From positions 3,273,501 through 3,337,500 of the forward strand of contig NC_051087.1 of NCBI RefSeq assembly GCF_901709675.1: 64,000 nucleotides of DNA. The letters are read 5' to 3'. The position numbers and the translations under genes are program-made. Positions within the stretch are counted from its first letter, which is position 1, and every line of letters begins with the position of its first letter. The notes under the pieces were generated by a model. The model saw only the letters and a list, made by a program, of their open reading frames with translations, made no database searches and was not told the DNA's origin. Shown here piece after piece: positions 37,407-48,866 of this stretch. Source of the DNA: Syngnathus acus. Taxonomy: Eukaryota; Chordata; Actinopteri; Syngnathiformes; Syngnathidae.

Positions 37407-38024
37407 TCGCTGCCTGCTTTCTTCCAGAGCTGCGTTTGAGGAAATGGGAAAAAAAAATCATTTTGGTCTCCTCGAGGAGGATCTGACAAAACGAGTGAGT
37501 GAAACGTGAGAAAGAAAATATAAATGGTTTTGATGGTAAACAAAGATGAAGTGTCACGCCAGATGGATCAGAGCGGGACCGCAGTCTTGTTGCACGTTCC
37601 GATTTTTCATATTATGGCATCGGTGATGATGTTGACGCTCGGTTTGATGTCTGCCTCCCACCCAAATGTGTCTTCTATTACTACATCATCATCACAATGC
37701 TTTGGCACTAAACACACATATTTTTCCCGTTTCAGTTTTCATGTTTGTAATTGTTGGGAGTCGTTTTGTGAACAAGACAAGGTTCAAGGCAACGACTTGC
37801 GTACAAGGCCTAAATCAAATTCAAGAAGGCATCCCAATGTAGTTGGATGCAATTTTCAATTTGTCAAGGCTTCAATTTTGGCGGGCTAGCTTTATTTATT
37901 CTATATATGTATTTATTTTGATAGTGTCTAGAGATTTGTTACGTACTCATAAAGGACACATATGCCTGTGGGCATTGTTATATTAGAAGCGTATCCATCA
38001 CTTCTAAAACTTTTGATGCTAATT

Positions 38025-38080
38025 GTTAGCTTGTTAGCTAGACTTGTCACTCGTTAGCTTGTTAGCTAGACTTGTTACTA
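38025..38080. repeat. Tandem duplication, two 28-bp units
   Basis: Unit one (38025-38052) and unit two (38053-38080) both begin GTTAGCTTGTTAGCTAGACT and differ only near the end. Each unit contains smaller GTTAGCT repeats. Confidence 0.85.
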
Positions 38081-39678
38081 GCTAGACGAAGGGCTCTTCT
38101 CTTGGTTTGATAGTGAACGTCACCTGAGGGTGCCATTAAACAGCTTGAGGACTCTTTTAAAACTTTCAAACAATTGTATTTGACACTCAATTTACAAGGT
38201 GATGTTTTCCAGATCCGTCTCGTTTTTCCCGAAGAGATTAGGATGCAAATTTTGAGTGTTTTGATCCTCGATCATCCTGCGTTTTATGCCTACAGAAAGC
38301 AACGGGTATAGGTTCATTTTGGAATGTATATTGTGAGATGATAGCTTTGTTATTGTGTCGGTAAAATGACTATTATTGCGATTTAAAAAGGACAATAAAT
38401 TGGTTTTGCCCATTGCCCTCAATATATGAAATGCTTTCGAATGGGTTCGTAATGTTTTCAACTGTTTAGACTTGAGAAAAGAAGCCCCATAAATGTCGTA
38501 GAACATGCCCGTGGAGTATTAAAATCGAGTCTGCAATGTTTGTATTATAGTTCAATTTCTAAAGTGAATGACCAAAAAACAGGTTTCAAACTTGGGGAAA
38601 TTTACAATTCGCATGATATCAACTTTGGGAAGGGCAATCTGCAATGTCTGTAAATCCAGTTGATATGAAATGATAAATTCCCTATTAACTGCTGTCTGTT
38701 CATATTAAAATGTGTGATTTGTCGAATCTTCTCGCCTCGTTAGGCGGTTATTTGATGGCGGCATTTTGCTTGTTTCCCTCTTTGATTCTCCTCGGGATAA
38801 TAAGACCGAGAGCCGACACTACAGCTGGGATTGGTTATTATTTACTGGCACAGGCTCTCAGAGTGGAAACAAATTGGGTGAATCTGCTCGGCTCTCAGGA
38901 ATGTGAGGCGCCGCGGTGTGCTTTCTTTTTTTTTTTCTCTTTTTTGAGTCCGGACGACAAACGAGCAAAACAAAAAAAGGAAGAAAGCAAGCGAGGTCAT
39001 TTTCTGCTGCTCAGACTGCTCTTGACCTGACTTTTTTTTTCCTCTCTACCTTTGACGCTTGTTTATCCTCCTCTCCATCTTTAGTCTTTCAGCAGGGGGG
39101 GGATGGGGATGACAGGATAGAGGGAAGTAGAAGGGGGTGGAGGTTCTGTTGCTCTGCTGCTGATGAGGAATTACACGGAGGGAAAGCAGAGAAGAGAGTA
39201 CGGCGCTTTCTCTGTGTTGACCTTGTCCCACTGCCAAGTGGCGGGATGGTGGCGGTGCGCAGGAGATGGTGGAGGCAGGAAAGAATAAGGCCGAGAGAAA
39301 ACAAAGAGGACCCACGAAACGGGAAGAATGAAAAACAAGTGTTAATTTAGAAAGTGAATGCGGTTAAATTGGACTCAAATAAAGGTCATTTTGAAAGTCT
39401 TTCGTAATGAATAGATATTAGCTTAGCATCGCTGTAGGTAGCCGGCTCAAAACGATCTTATCTACCTGCTTTGGATCTTTTTGAATAATTCTGTACTCTA
39501 GTGGGTGTACTCCATAGGCCACATAAAAATAGAACTTGACGGATAATGGGCCGTGACAGACAACCCGGTTAGTCCGTCAAAATGAGACTTTATGACATCT
39601 CCAATTTGTCTCTTGGAATTCTTCATAGGTGAGCTCCTTAAAATACAACACCGAATGTGTACCATCATTGTATACACT

Positions 39679-39748
39679 GTGTGTATTGTTTCACTGTTTG
39701 GTTGGAAGTGATTGCCTCACTGCAGCCAAACAGTGAAACAATATACAC
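39679..39748. repeat. 26-bp hairpin stem with 18-base loop
   Basis: Arm 39679-39704 (core ATTGTTTCACTGTTTGG) pairs with 39723-39748 (core CCAAACAGTGAAACAAT). In RNA every position pairs, with two G-U wobbles. The stem stops abruptly at both ends. It may be a small foldback element or a structured RNA; no known miRNA was recognised. Confidence 0.85.
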
Positions 39749-42599
39749 TCTGCCAAAAGCATTATCATTTCTCTCATTTTTAGGGATGGTTCCACCCAAT
39801 CCTTCTTTAATCAAACCCGCCAGCCCAAAGCGTTGGAGGTCCTGACTCTTGCCGATTGCAGACTGCTTCGGTGGTGTTGCATCACTCGGTGCCTTCAGGA
39901 CGCAACATTTAGTGATCCATTGGGAATTTTGAGTCAAACAATATGAGATACCCCATCAATGCTTCCTCTCCTTTTTTTTTTTTTTTTTTTTTTGGCCCAT
40001 GCTTTTCTTACTGACTGCGCATCCTTGCTTATACACATATTTATAAATAAAATAAAAAATATATAAGACATTTCTATGCACACACGCAGAGATGAGTCTT
40101 TCCTATTTGTACCATCTGCATCTGTTCTTGTTGGTGTGGTCAGGGGGAACCCAGAATTCTCCCTCTTTTGCAAGCTTTCACCTAACAACTCCTTGGAATT
40201 CTTTTTTTTTCAGTCAATGCTAAACATGTTCTCATGGACAAAACCGCAGTCTCGAAAAACAAGCCAGTTGTCATCTTTAATTACGTTTTGCGGAACCAGA
40301 CAGGAAGCCTCATTTACTGCTTTAACTTTTTTTTTTTTTTTTAAAGAGGTCCGATAGATGAAAAGCATGACTTTAGATGAAAAATAAAGATAGCAGATAG
40401 TGAAAGGCGGGGCTTAGACAGGGTGGAGGCGCCGAGCATCTTTTGTCCACAAATTAGGTCAAAGGAAGTTTTGCCCATTTTTGGCCTGTATCAAGAAGAC
40501 TTACAGAGCAAGGCGGTGACCCCCAAAATTAAAAGCCAATGACATCCTTCTCTCATTTGAGTGATGGACCATCGTTTTTGATTCCTCCCTTCCGCTGTGG
40601 GTGTTGTGGAGAAAAAAAAAAAAAAAGCAACAAAGTCAAAGGAAGTTGAAATTGTCAAAATAAGGGCGAAGGAAATGTTGCAGGGACAGAGAGAAAGAAA
40701 GCAGGCGAGGTATGCTCTACTGGAGAACCGGGAAATGAAAACCACAGAAAGGAGTGAGATGGAGGGAAGTGGCGGGAGAAAGAAAGAAAGACAGACAGAC
40801 AGAAAAATAGATTTGCTGCATGGACTCTGACAATATTTTGCCATAGTTTTGTCAACTGAGTTACAGAAAATAAAAGAAAATCATGTGAGGCTACATTCAA
40901 AATTTGATGGCTGTTTTAAAACCCTGAAACAGCCCCCTGTAAGTACATTAACAAATCTACTTGAGTTACTTTCCACCATTAGTAGCACGGTCATCCATTT
41001 TTTTTGCATGTGCGTATGGATAATATATTATGTTTGGACTTATGGGCGTGCCCCGGTGTAATTGTATGCATGTGCACTACATGTGTGCGGGTGTGTTAAC
41101 TAACACCGAATAAAAAGTCCCTGGTCCCTGACATGTGTTTAGAATCTCCGCCATACCGTGTGTATGTGTGCGTGAGAGGGTGTTGTTTTTTTTTTTTTTT
41201 TAAGGCAGAAGAGGGATCCATAAGAGAGTCTGGGCATGCTGCCACAAACATAAGGTCATTGAGGGAAAAGTGGTGGAGGAGCTGCAGGAGGTTGGCCGGC
41301 GGTGGTGCTATGGTGGTGTAGAGGGGGGAGGTCGGCGGAGCTCACGTGGGCTTACGAGTCTGCCGCTGTGATTTCAGGCCCTCAGCGTGCGTGCCTGCGT
41401 ACATATGGTCCCGCAAATGCGTGCTTCCACTATAACTCCAAATAACAGTGTGTGTGTGTGAGAGAGAGACGAGACAGAAGTCTGAGTTCGCAGTGGAATG
41501 TGAAACCAGTGTGGTCATGTGGACGGCCGGCAGACTGACTTGACTGCCATATAGCCTCCGCCTCACATAACGTCGAGAGATCCCGATGCCTGCGATTGCG
41601 GGCCGGATTATTTGTATTGATATAGTTCGGAGCGGAAAGAAATGTCCACCCACATCTGCAGGGATTACTTGCTAGAGTGGTTAGAAAGATGAATGGATGG
41701 ATTGGAGGACGCAGTGGCTGAAACCTGCCAAAAGAAATAATGGAAAGTTGAAAAATCGATTCCAAATTCTTCCAGAAAATACAAGAACGATGTATTTGGT
41801 GTACTATGTATCAGTATGTGTGTGTATATTATATATATATATATGAGACAGAGCTACATATATACCACATATGATTTGATTAAAACAAAATTCTAGTTCT
41901 AATGTTGAGAGGATTGTAAAATTACACAAAAAAGCTGCACCAATATAAGAATTAGGGTTTTATTTTCTTCATGAAAAAAAAGTTAATTAGGGCTATTTTT
42001 TTTAAGGAAAAAAATGATATTACAAGAAAAAGTTTGAATATTACAAAAGTATACTTTTTGGGAGGGGAAAAAAAGTCACATCAAAACATAAAAGTTTGAT
42101 TTTATCAAGGAAGCGAAAACAAAAAAGTTGCAATGTAAGGATTAAGTTGTATATGTTGAGAAAAAAAAAAAGTTATATATTTTTTGGGGTTGACATTGGG
42201 GAATCCTACTGTACAGTGTTTTGGAATTGTCAGCAAAAGGACCCATAAAGCCAAAGAAAAAAGTGAAAACATTAGCATTAGCTTCTCCTTGGTGGACGCG
42301 GCCAAAAACAAAAGCACGCCCAGCTCACAGCTTTTATATGCTTCGATTCTGAACCCGAGGTGTAAATAAGGCAAATGTGTTATCCAGACTATCCGTGCAG
42401 CTGTTGCGCATTTCCTCGCACGTTCCATTCATCTCCTGCAGATTGCGCTCCCCCCCCTGAACTGTCCCCGTTAAGCGCATAACTGCCTTTTGAGTCACTC
42501 GGTCTCAACAAGAATTCTTGTGCCCGAGTCACGAAGCTGTTTTTTCGCTCTTCCAGAGAGAGTATCACATGACCTGGGATGGAAAACTATCGTTTAGTC

Positions 42600-42917
42600 C
42601 AGGGGTGTCAAACAAAATATTTTTCGCGGGCCGCATTGTAGTCATAGCTTCTTTCGGAGGGCCAACCCAAATCAATGTATGAGCACCTCATATTACATAT
42701 ATACAGTAAAAGCTACAAAACAAACGGACAAATAACTGGTTTTCAAATCAGACGAGTAAAAACTGGTCAAATATAAGAAAAAAAGATATTAAAAGTGAAG
42801 ACAATTTGTAATTCTAGTAATGACGCACGAATTTGATGCACAATTTGTCTTCGCGGGCCACATAAAATGATGTGGCGGGCCGTATCTGGCCCCTGGGCCT
42901 TGAGTTTGACGGTCAGT
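42600..42917. mobile_element. Degraded hAT-like element
   Basis: The left end CAGGGGTGTCAAAC is a common hAT terminus. The right side has GGCCCCTGGGCCTTGAGTTTGAC and then decays. Internal CGGGCCGCATTG and GTGGCGGGCCGTATCTGG blocks fit the same family. The target duplication is not recoverable, and there is no transposase frame. Confidence 0.7.
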
Positions 42918-43253
42918 CGATGGTTAGAACGCACTTGTTGATTCACAGTGCCTCTAAAATCCTTAACTGAAAATCGAATGTACTGAAACGTACTTAAATG
43001 TTCACAATCACTTTTTTTTTTGTTGTTGGTCCCAAACCAATGTTCGTATCTCACTAGCGTAACTGTGACGTTAGCGTCTTCGTGGCTTTTCAATTGCCGA
43101 ACGGAGTTAGACATTTGCCATTGACAAAACAATCCATTTATTTTAATAAATGTTCTTCGGAGTATATTTGCATATTTCGGGTTGCATATTTTCTATGAAG
43201 CTGTTTTAATAGACTTCCTTTTGTTCCCGGCTGGGCCGCAGGCACCAAACACC

Positions 43254-46114
43254 ATGCTGTCCTCGGACGAGCCGCTGGACCTGAAGCTTCCCTCGGGACA
43301 GACGCGTTGTCCACTCCGACTGGGAAAGAGGAGCTCATCGTCCATATGCGCACCGCTGGGCGTCCACTCGCGACCACGCCTCATTTACACCACCTTCCCG
43401 TCGCCGCCTTCCTCCCCAGGTAAGTCCCCATCAGAAGCGTCAACCTCTGTTGACCATTAATTGCTCTTTGGGAGGGCCCCCTAGTGGTTAGCAGGCCCTC
43501 AACAGGTGCTTATTTCGCTTATAGCTTAGCTTCTGGTCAAGCATTATTGTCCTGGTTGACACGTGACGCCACACTGCGCAAATTAGCTACATTAGCTTCC
43601 TAATGCAATCATGCCATAAATGGATTCGCTGTTCTTGGCCAGTAACTTAATCTGCTGAACACACTCCGTGGTTTCAGTGTGTCGTGTTCCCGGATAGAAA
43701 AGCATTGTGTCCCCCGCCCCCCCTATAAGTTTGTAATTGTGAGTATGTATCATAAGACGAGATGATGCTGACTGACGTAAAGAAAGCTCAGCAGAAATCA
43801 CAGTGAGACAGCCCAAGCTTTGTTTTGGTAAGAATGTACCCCATGAAGAGAAATAAACAGGAACAAGCTATCATTTAGAAATGCTTACTCATCAGTATTA
43901 AAGCCTAAATGTTCACACCCGCGCAGGGGGGGGTCATCATCATCCTGACTTATTGTATCGGCCCCCCCATTCTAGACTCCCAGTCCCCATGCCACGAACG
44001 ACCTGGATCCTGCTTCACTCCCTCAGCCATGGACCTCAGTCTTTCGCCTTCATCCAGACACGCCTCCTCTCTTTCCCCCTCTCCCTCGTCCCCCTCGTCC
44101 CCTCCCTCGCCTCTGGAGTCCCCCCACGGCAGCAGGAGCAGCGGCAGCCCTCGACCGCACCCCTTCTTACGGGTGAGTCCGGGTCCACGATTCCACCAGA
44201 ATTGGTTGAGATTTGCCATTGAACCGGATTTTCATTACCTTAAGATAAGATGTATGCATTTTGGTCTAGCTCTTGCTTTTTTTTTTTTTTTTTTTTAAGA
44301 TAAATTAACTAAAGAGTTCAACTCTACGAACACAAAATATGAGCTTTCAGACAGGGTAGACATTTTCTGGATAGTCAGGGAAGGAAGCATTTGTATACAA
44401 GCTATCAAAGTCCTACTTCTGACATATCCAATTTACATCGCAGGAAGCGGCGCTTAATCGAAGGGTGGAGGGCAACACGTCGCCTCAACGCTATCCTTTT
44501 TACGTGCCCATCGCGAGCCCAACGGTGGGGTACACCTTCCCGTCGACTCTTTTCAGTGGTCAGAAAAGGGACAAGCAAGTCTCACCCGAGACCTCATTGG
44601 ATGTTCAGCTGGCATGTCGCTGGAAGAAGGTAATTTCTATTTTGATTTACACACTATTATGTGCAGTAATTGCCCCCCCCCTCAAAAAAAATCCAAATTA
44701 AAAGTGTGTGGCATTTGGAATTCCTTGGAACTGACTTGATTTGTGTCCTGCAGTGCCACCTGCTGTTTGAGTCGCTGCAGGACTTGGTGGACCACATCAA
44801 CGACGCCCACGTCAAACCTGAAAAGGATTCTGGGTACTGCTGCAAGTGGGAGGGGTGCGCTCGCAACGGACGGGGCTTCAACGCCAGGTCTGTGTGTGTG
44901 AGAACCAGCAGATGCACGATTCTGTCATGTTAGGCTTACTGAAAATCGAATCAGTTTTTGAATCAACTCTGACTGTTAATGCACTTTTTGACATGTGACA
45001 TGTTTTACATAGCTGGCTAGTAGTCAAGATATAAAAGCATCATGTGTTTCATTTTCTTTAAAGGTCTTGACTTTGTTTCCAGGTACAAAATGCTGATCCA
45101 CATCCGCACACACACCAACGAGAAACCGCATCACTGTCCCACCTGCAGCAAGAGTTTCTCCCGTCTGGAGAACCTGAAGATCCACACTCGCTCACATACA
45201 GGTGAGCTCCTCCAATCGATCTTTTTTTGTGCCTCCGTGTGTTTTAGTCCACACATCTTTATTTGCCGTAGATGAGAAAGGATCGCAGGTAATCATTTAC
45301 ATCATTGCAAATAATAAACCTTGCGTCGCCATGGCAACAGACTTCAGTAGAATTCCCGTCTGCTTCACTTAGCATCATCCATCCATCCATCCATCCATCC
45401 ATCCATCCATCCATCCATCCATCCATCCATCCATCGTGCAATATTTGTGTGCACTCAATCTTTGATTTTTGTATTCTCCATCGTACAGGAGAGAAACCCT
45501 ACATCTGCCCGTACGAAGGCTGCAACAAGCGTTACTCCAACTCCAGCGACCGCTTCAAGCACACCCGCACGCACTACGTGGACAAGCCCTACTGCTGCAA
45601 GATGGCCGGCTGCCTGAAGCGCTACACCGACCCCAGCTCGCTACGCAAGCACATCAAAGCTCACGGGCATTTTGTTAGCCAGGAGCAGAGCGCCGCCCCG
45701 AAGCCGGGTCCTCTCGGCAACCGAGGGACGGCCGACCTCCCCCCGGCGGGGGGCGCTCGGCTCATCTCCCCGGGGGCGGCCGCGGCCCTCCTGGGTGGTC
45801 TGGGGAGCGCGCTGCCCCTCTCGGCGCTGTGCCACCCCCGCGCGGCTCTCTTCTCCGCGGGATCAAGGGGAGCCCTCGGCACGCTCGGCTTGGCGGACTC
45901 GCCGCTTTGTCACTTTGGATTTTCGGCGGCGTCTGTTTTGGGACTGAGCGCTCTGGGAAGACCGCGCCGCGCCGAGGTCGACGACGGGGGTGCCGAACCC
46001 GAGGGGGAGGCTTTAAACCTGTCGGCGGAGGTAGCGCCCAGAAAGGGGGATCCCCTGTCCTGGGTGGTTGTCCCTCCGAGGGCACTCCTGCTCAAGCCAA
46101 CTGTTGTCAGCTAG
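43254..46114 (+). CDS. glis2: Zinc finger protein GLIS2 (Kruppel-like repressor/activator)
   Basis: Six coding exons join in frame: 43254-43419, 43976-44172, 44444-44629, 44754-44887, 45083-45201 and 45489-46114, giving 475 residues (human about 524). The start [12 protein letters not shown] matches the GLIS2 N-terminus, and MDLSLSPSS lies in exon 2. Five C2H2 fingers follow in Gli style: [45 protein letters not shown] and [12 protein letters not shown]. The end [17 protein letters not shown] is the GLIS2 C-terminal signature. GLIS2 is a nuclear DNA-binding factor tied in mammals to kidney maintenance and nephronophthisis. The middle of the C-terminal part is rich in Gly, Ala and Leu, and this exon is much more GC-rich than its surroundings. 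An acceptor at 43241 shows an upstream untranslated exon exists but was not located. Teleosts may have two copies; which one this is was not determined. Confidence 0.92.
45377..45435. repeat. (ATCC)n microsatellite in a glis2 intron
   Basis: About fifteen ATCC units end roughly 50 bases before the acceptor of the last glis2 exon, where repeat-length changes could affect the branch-point region. Confidence 0.95.
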
Positions 46115-47725
46115 GATTGTTCAAGAGAAGGGTGGGAGGAGAGCGGGCCGTGGTATTTTTAGATCACCCACTTTGTGATATTTTCAAGAAGTTTGAATAT
46201 TTGGCCTATCGAATGAACGAAAATGTTTCACTTGTAATAGAGCTGCAAAGTGAATAGCGAAAATCCCAGCGCTAGCCCCCCGAGAAAAAAAAAAAAAAGA
46301 TGGCCAGACTAAATGAAGCCCGTCCTCTCAACTCAACAAGATCCCAACAAAGCACCTGAGCAGAAAAATTTCCTTGTCATTGTGCACTTTTGAATCATAA
46401 TTAAGCCTCTGTAAAGCAGAAGTATAAACGGAGGATGGGAGCTTTCTCCATCCTGACGTCTCGCAGCGGACAATCAACAGCCTTTTTCGCTTTTGACAAA
46501 CCTCGCTGACGCTTGCGCTCGCCCGTATTTTAGCTTCAAACGAAAATGGGAGTTCAGGAGCGGCATTGCGGCACGGGGTGCTACGAGGAAAGGGTACAGC
46601 ACAATTTAACCAATGACTAACGACTTAGCCCTTCGTAGGCTGTGAGGGCGTATCTCTCTCTCTTCAGGGACAATACATTATAGGCGAGCATAAAAAATGG
46701 TCTCAATACATGATCTGTGGACAGAAGTATTGGGACAGGTCTCGGATGATGACATAGTGCACCAAAGTCCCTTTTGTCTACCCAAGGATTGACCCGATTT
46801 TCCCCACTGAACCATTCAGTCACTACTTTTTCGCAATGTTTCAATAATTTGACTCCAACTTCAGGAAACAAACTAGCAACTCCATATCTTAAGCCCACTT
46901 GGATCCAATCCTCAACCTTCTTCTTCCAGTCTTCAAATATTGAACAGTTTGAGACAACTGAACCTTTGCTGATTTTAATTGGAAAAGATCATCTGTCTGA
47001 TAATTGGCATCTGTGCACCCAATTTTTAAGCCAAACATTTGGTGAGCTCCTACAATCTTCCCGGAGCATCTCGTCTTCTCCCACTTTAACCATCCCAATG
47101 ATTTTGTCCACAGATGACGTACGTTAAAAAAGGAAAACGGCGATCGTGTACCGAGACCTTTTTGTGGGTCTCCTTCATTGCATTTCTGGGGACAGCGTGA
47201 CATTTAAAGGCGCAGTTTGTTCTTTCCTCCTTGTCACTTTAATCACCGACAGACAAAGATCTCTACGGGATCTGCCTCGGTCTCCTGCGCGGAACAAGCG
47301 AGGAACGAGTAAACAAACAGGTCGCACTCGTGCAACTGCCACTTATAGACTTGTTCCTACTATTTTACATAGTCCACAAAAGAGGAAGGCCTTTTTACTC
47401 TTTAAAAGAAAAAAAGACACTATATATAGATATTTTTCCCAAGTTTGACAATGGCTATATGTGGCCTGTTTGTGTTGTTATTTTATATCTTATTATCTGT
47501 CCCAAATGTGCCTTGTGTTTCTGACCAAAATGTACACCGTGTCTGAAAACATTTACGCAAAAAAAAAAAAAGTGTATATGCGTACTTTTGTATTCCTTCT
47601 TTTGTGGGAGCTTTACCGTAACAACTGACAGACAACAGATGCGAATTTGTGCATCAGGGCCACTGAGACATTTTCCAAATGACGATGACGGAATGTCAAT
47701 AAAGAACAATACGAATGGTCTCTGT
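46115..47725 (+). other. glis2: Probable glis2 3' UTR
   Basis: No coding exon was found. An AATAAA at 47698-47703 in a T-rich context is the best polyadenylation signal. The middle (about 46650-47200) contains phrases such as GGACAGAAGTATTGGGACAG that look transposon-derived, but no termini were found. Confidence 0.5.
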
Positions 47726-48577
47726 CTTCTTGTTTTAATCGAATTCATGACTTAAAACAATCGATGCCCGAAAAACAGTTTGTAAATAGCCACAGATTTC
47801 CACATGATGTCAGAAATCGATGACTTTTGTCGATATGAGCAGCTCAGCAGTTAGCGGTGATTCCGTAAATTCATTTTTGATTGACACAGTGTAACATTAG
47901 TCAAAAGGGTTACATGGAACGTTACAGATTAGTTGCACGTATGCAAATATCATACCATGATTTTCAGCATTGTACGCAAGTAAAAAAAAAATTGTCACAT
48001 GAAACCATATTTACCAAAGCGCGGAGCTGCCAATTTGAAGTGAAATTTTTGAGACAAATATATTCGAATTGTTCAAATGTATTTAAATAAGAAATGGAAG
48101 ACATATTTAACTACGTATTTAAATTTGTTTGAGTTGTGTTTGAATGTACTTTTCTAAGATAACGTTAGCAGCCACACGTATATTCTTAATTTGAAACAAA
48201 ATGTTTGTTGTTTTTTGAGCGGGCGGGGCTGGAATTTTGTATAGATGGCTTTTCGATTCATTTCAATGGAGGGAGACGATTTTATTTGCACTATAAAATA
48301 AATGGAGTTAGAATTGGTTGATGGAATTGAACGGATAAGTCAAGGTACACCTGTACTTTGATCTAGAACAAATTTATGACCTGTGTAAAGATAATAACGG
48401 CCATTATCAATGACTAACCTGTGCCGTTCCCAACGTGTTAAAAACAGCAACCGAAGGCTGTATGAGTGACAAGTAGAAAGCACCAAAAACGGCCTATGAT
48501 TAATATTTTCAGCTAGAAAGAAAGAAATTTCTAGGCTAAGAGTTTTTTGGGTGATACAACAAAAGAACGAAGCGTAC
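47726..48577. other. Spacer before the divergent promoter region
   Basis: AT-rich, with no supported feature apart from the candidate minus-strand exon that starts at 48606. Confidence 0.5.
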
Positions 48578-48606
48578 CTTTGTTGTTGTTGTTGTTGTTG
48601 CGACAT
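48578..48606 (-). other. Candidate first exon encoding a polyglutamine start
   Basis: On the minus strand ATG TCG is followed by seven CAA codons and AG, then a GTACGC donor at 48577. It faces away from the galactosyltransferase gene, with a TGACGTCA between them. No second exon was recognised downstream, so this may be only a (CAA)n repeat near a promoter. Confidence 0.2.
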
Positions 48607-48866
48607 TGAGAGTTGTCTTTCTTTTGATTGAACGTCGCCACAATTAATAAATCAGTCAGCAACTTCTCTCCTTCTCCGACATCCGGGATGACGTCATCAC
48701 GCAAGATCCAATCAATAGATTTTTAGTGATTTGTCATTATGTTAATACCGGAGTGGTAGTGGTGAGTGGGTGCGGAAGCAAGTGGAAAAAAATGAGACAA
48801 CACCAGTGCAAGGTGGACCGATTGCTCAATGGAAGGTAATCGTGGAACAAATTGTGGACTTTAACC
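48607..48866. promoter_or_regulatory. Promoter region of the galactosyltransferase gene with CRE
   Basis: A perfect TGACGTCA lies at 48689-48696, 171 bases upstream of the start codon at 48867, next to a pyrimidine-rich TTCTCTCCTTCTCC block. It may serve genes on both strands if the minus-strand exon at 48578-48606 is real. Confidence 0.5.

Larger units (their letters stand above)
34061..43241. other. Long spacer between akap8l and glis2
   Basis: Nine kilobases without a supported coding exon; one or more untranslated glis2 exons may lie here. Contents: retroelement pieces near 35493 and 35928, a C run at 37388-37406, a 28-bp tandem duplication at 38025-38080, a hairpin at 39679-39748, a hAT-like copy at 42600-42917, and many A/T and CA runs. 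A GC-richer block at 34560-35010 has long frames on both strands that I could not assign. Confidence 0.5.

Noticed and set aside
39679-39748. Assignment of the hairpin to a known miRNA family
   Set aside because: Neither arm matched a family I could recall, and the stem is short for a pre-miRNA, so it was left as a structural repeat.
45305-45488. Extension of the last glis2 frame through the ATCC repeat
   Set aside because: It is intron; the exon starts at 45489 after a clear CGTACAG acceptor.
45641-46257. Several overlapping open frames around the end of glis2
   Set aside because: They overlap the true glis2 frame in high-GC sequence and have no family resemblance.
46650-47200. A full DNA transposon in the glis2 3' UTR
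   Set aside because: Some phrases look transposon-like, but no terminal repeats or target duplication were found.
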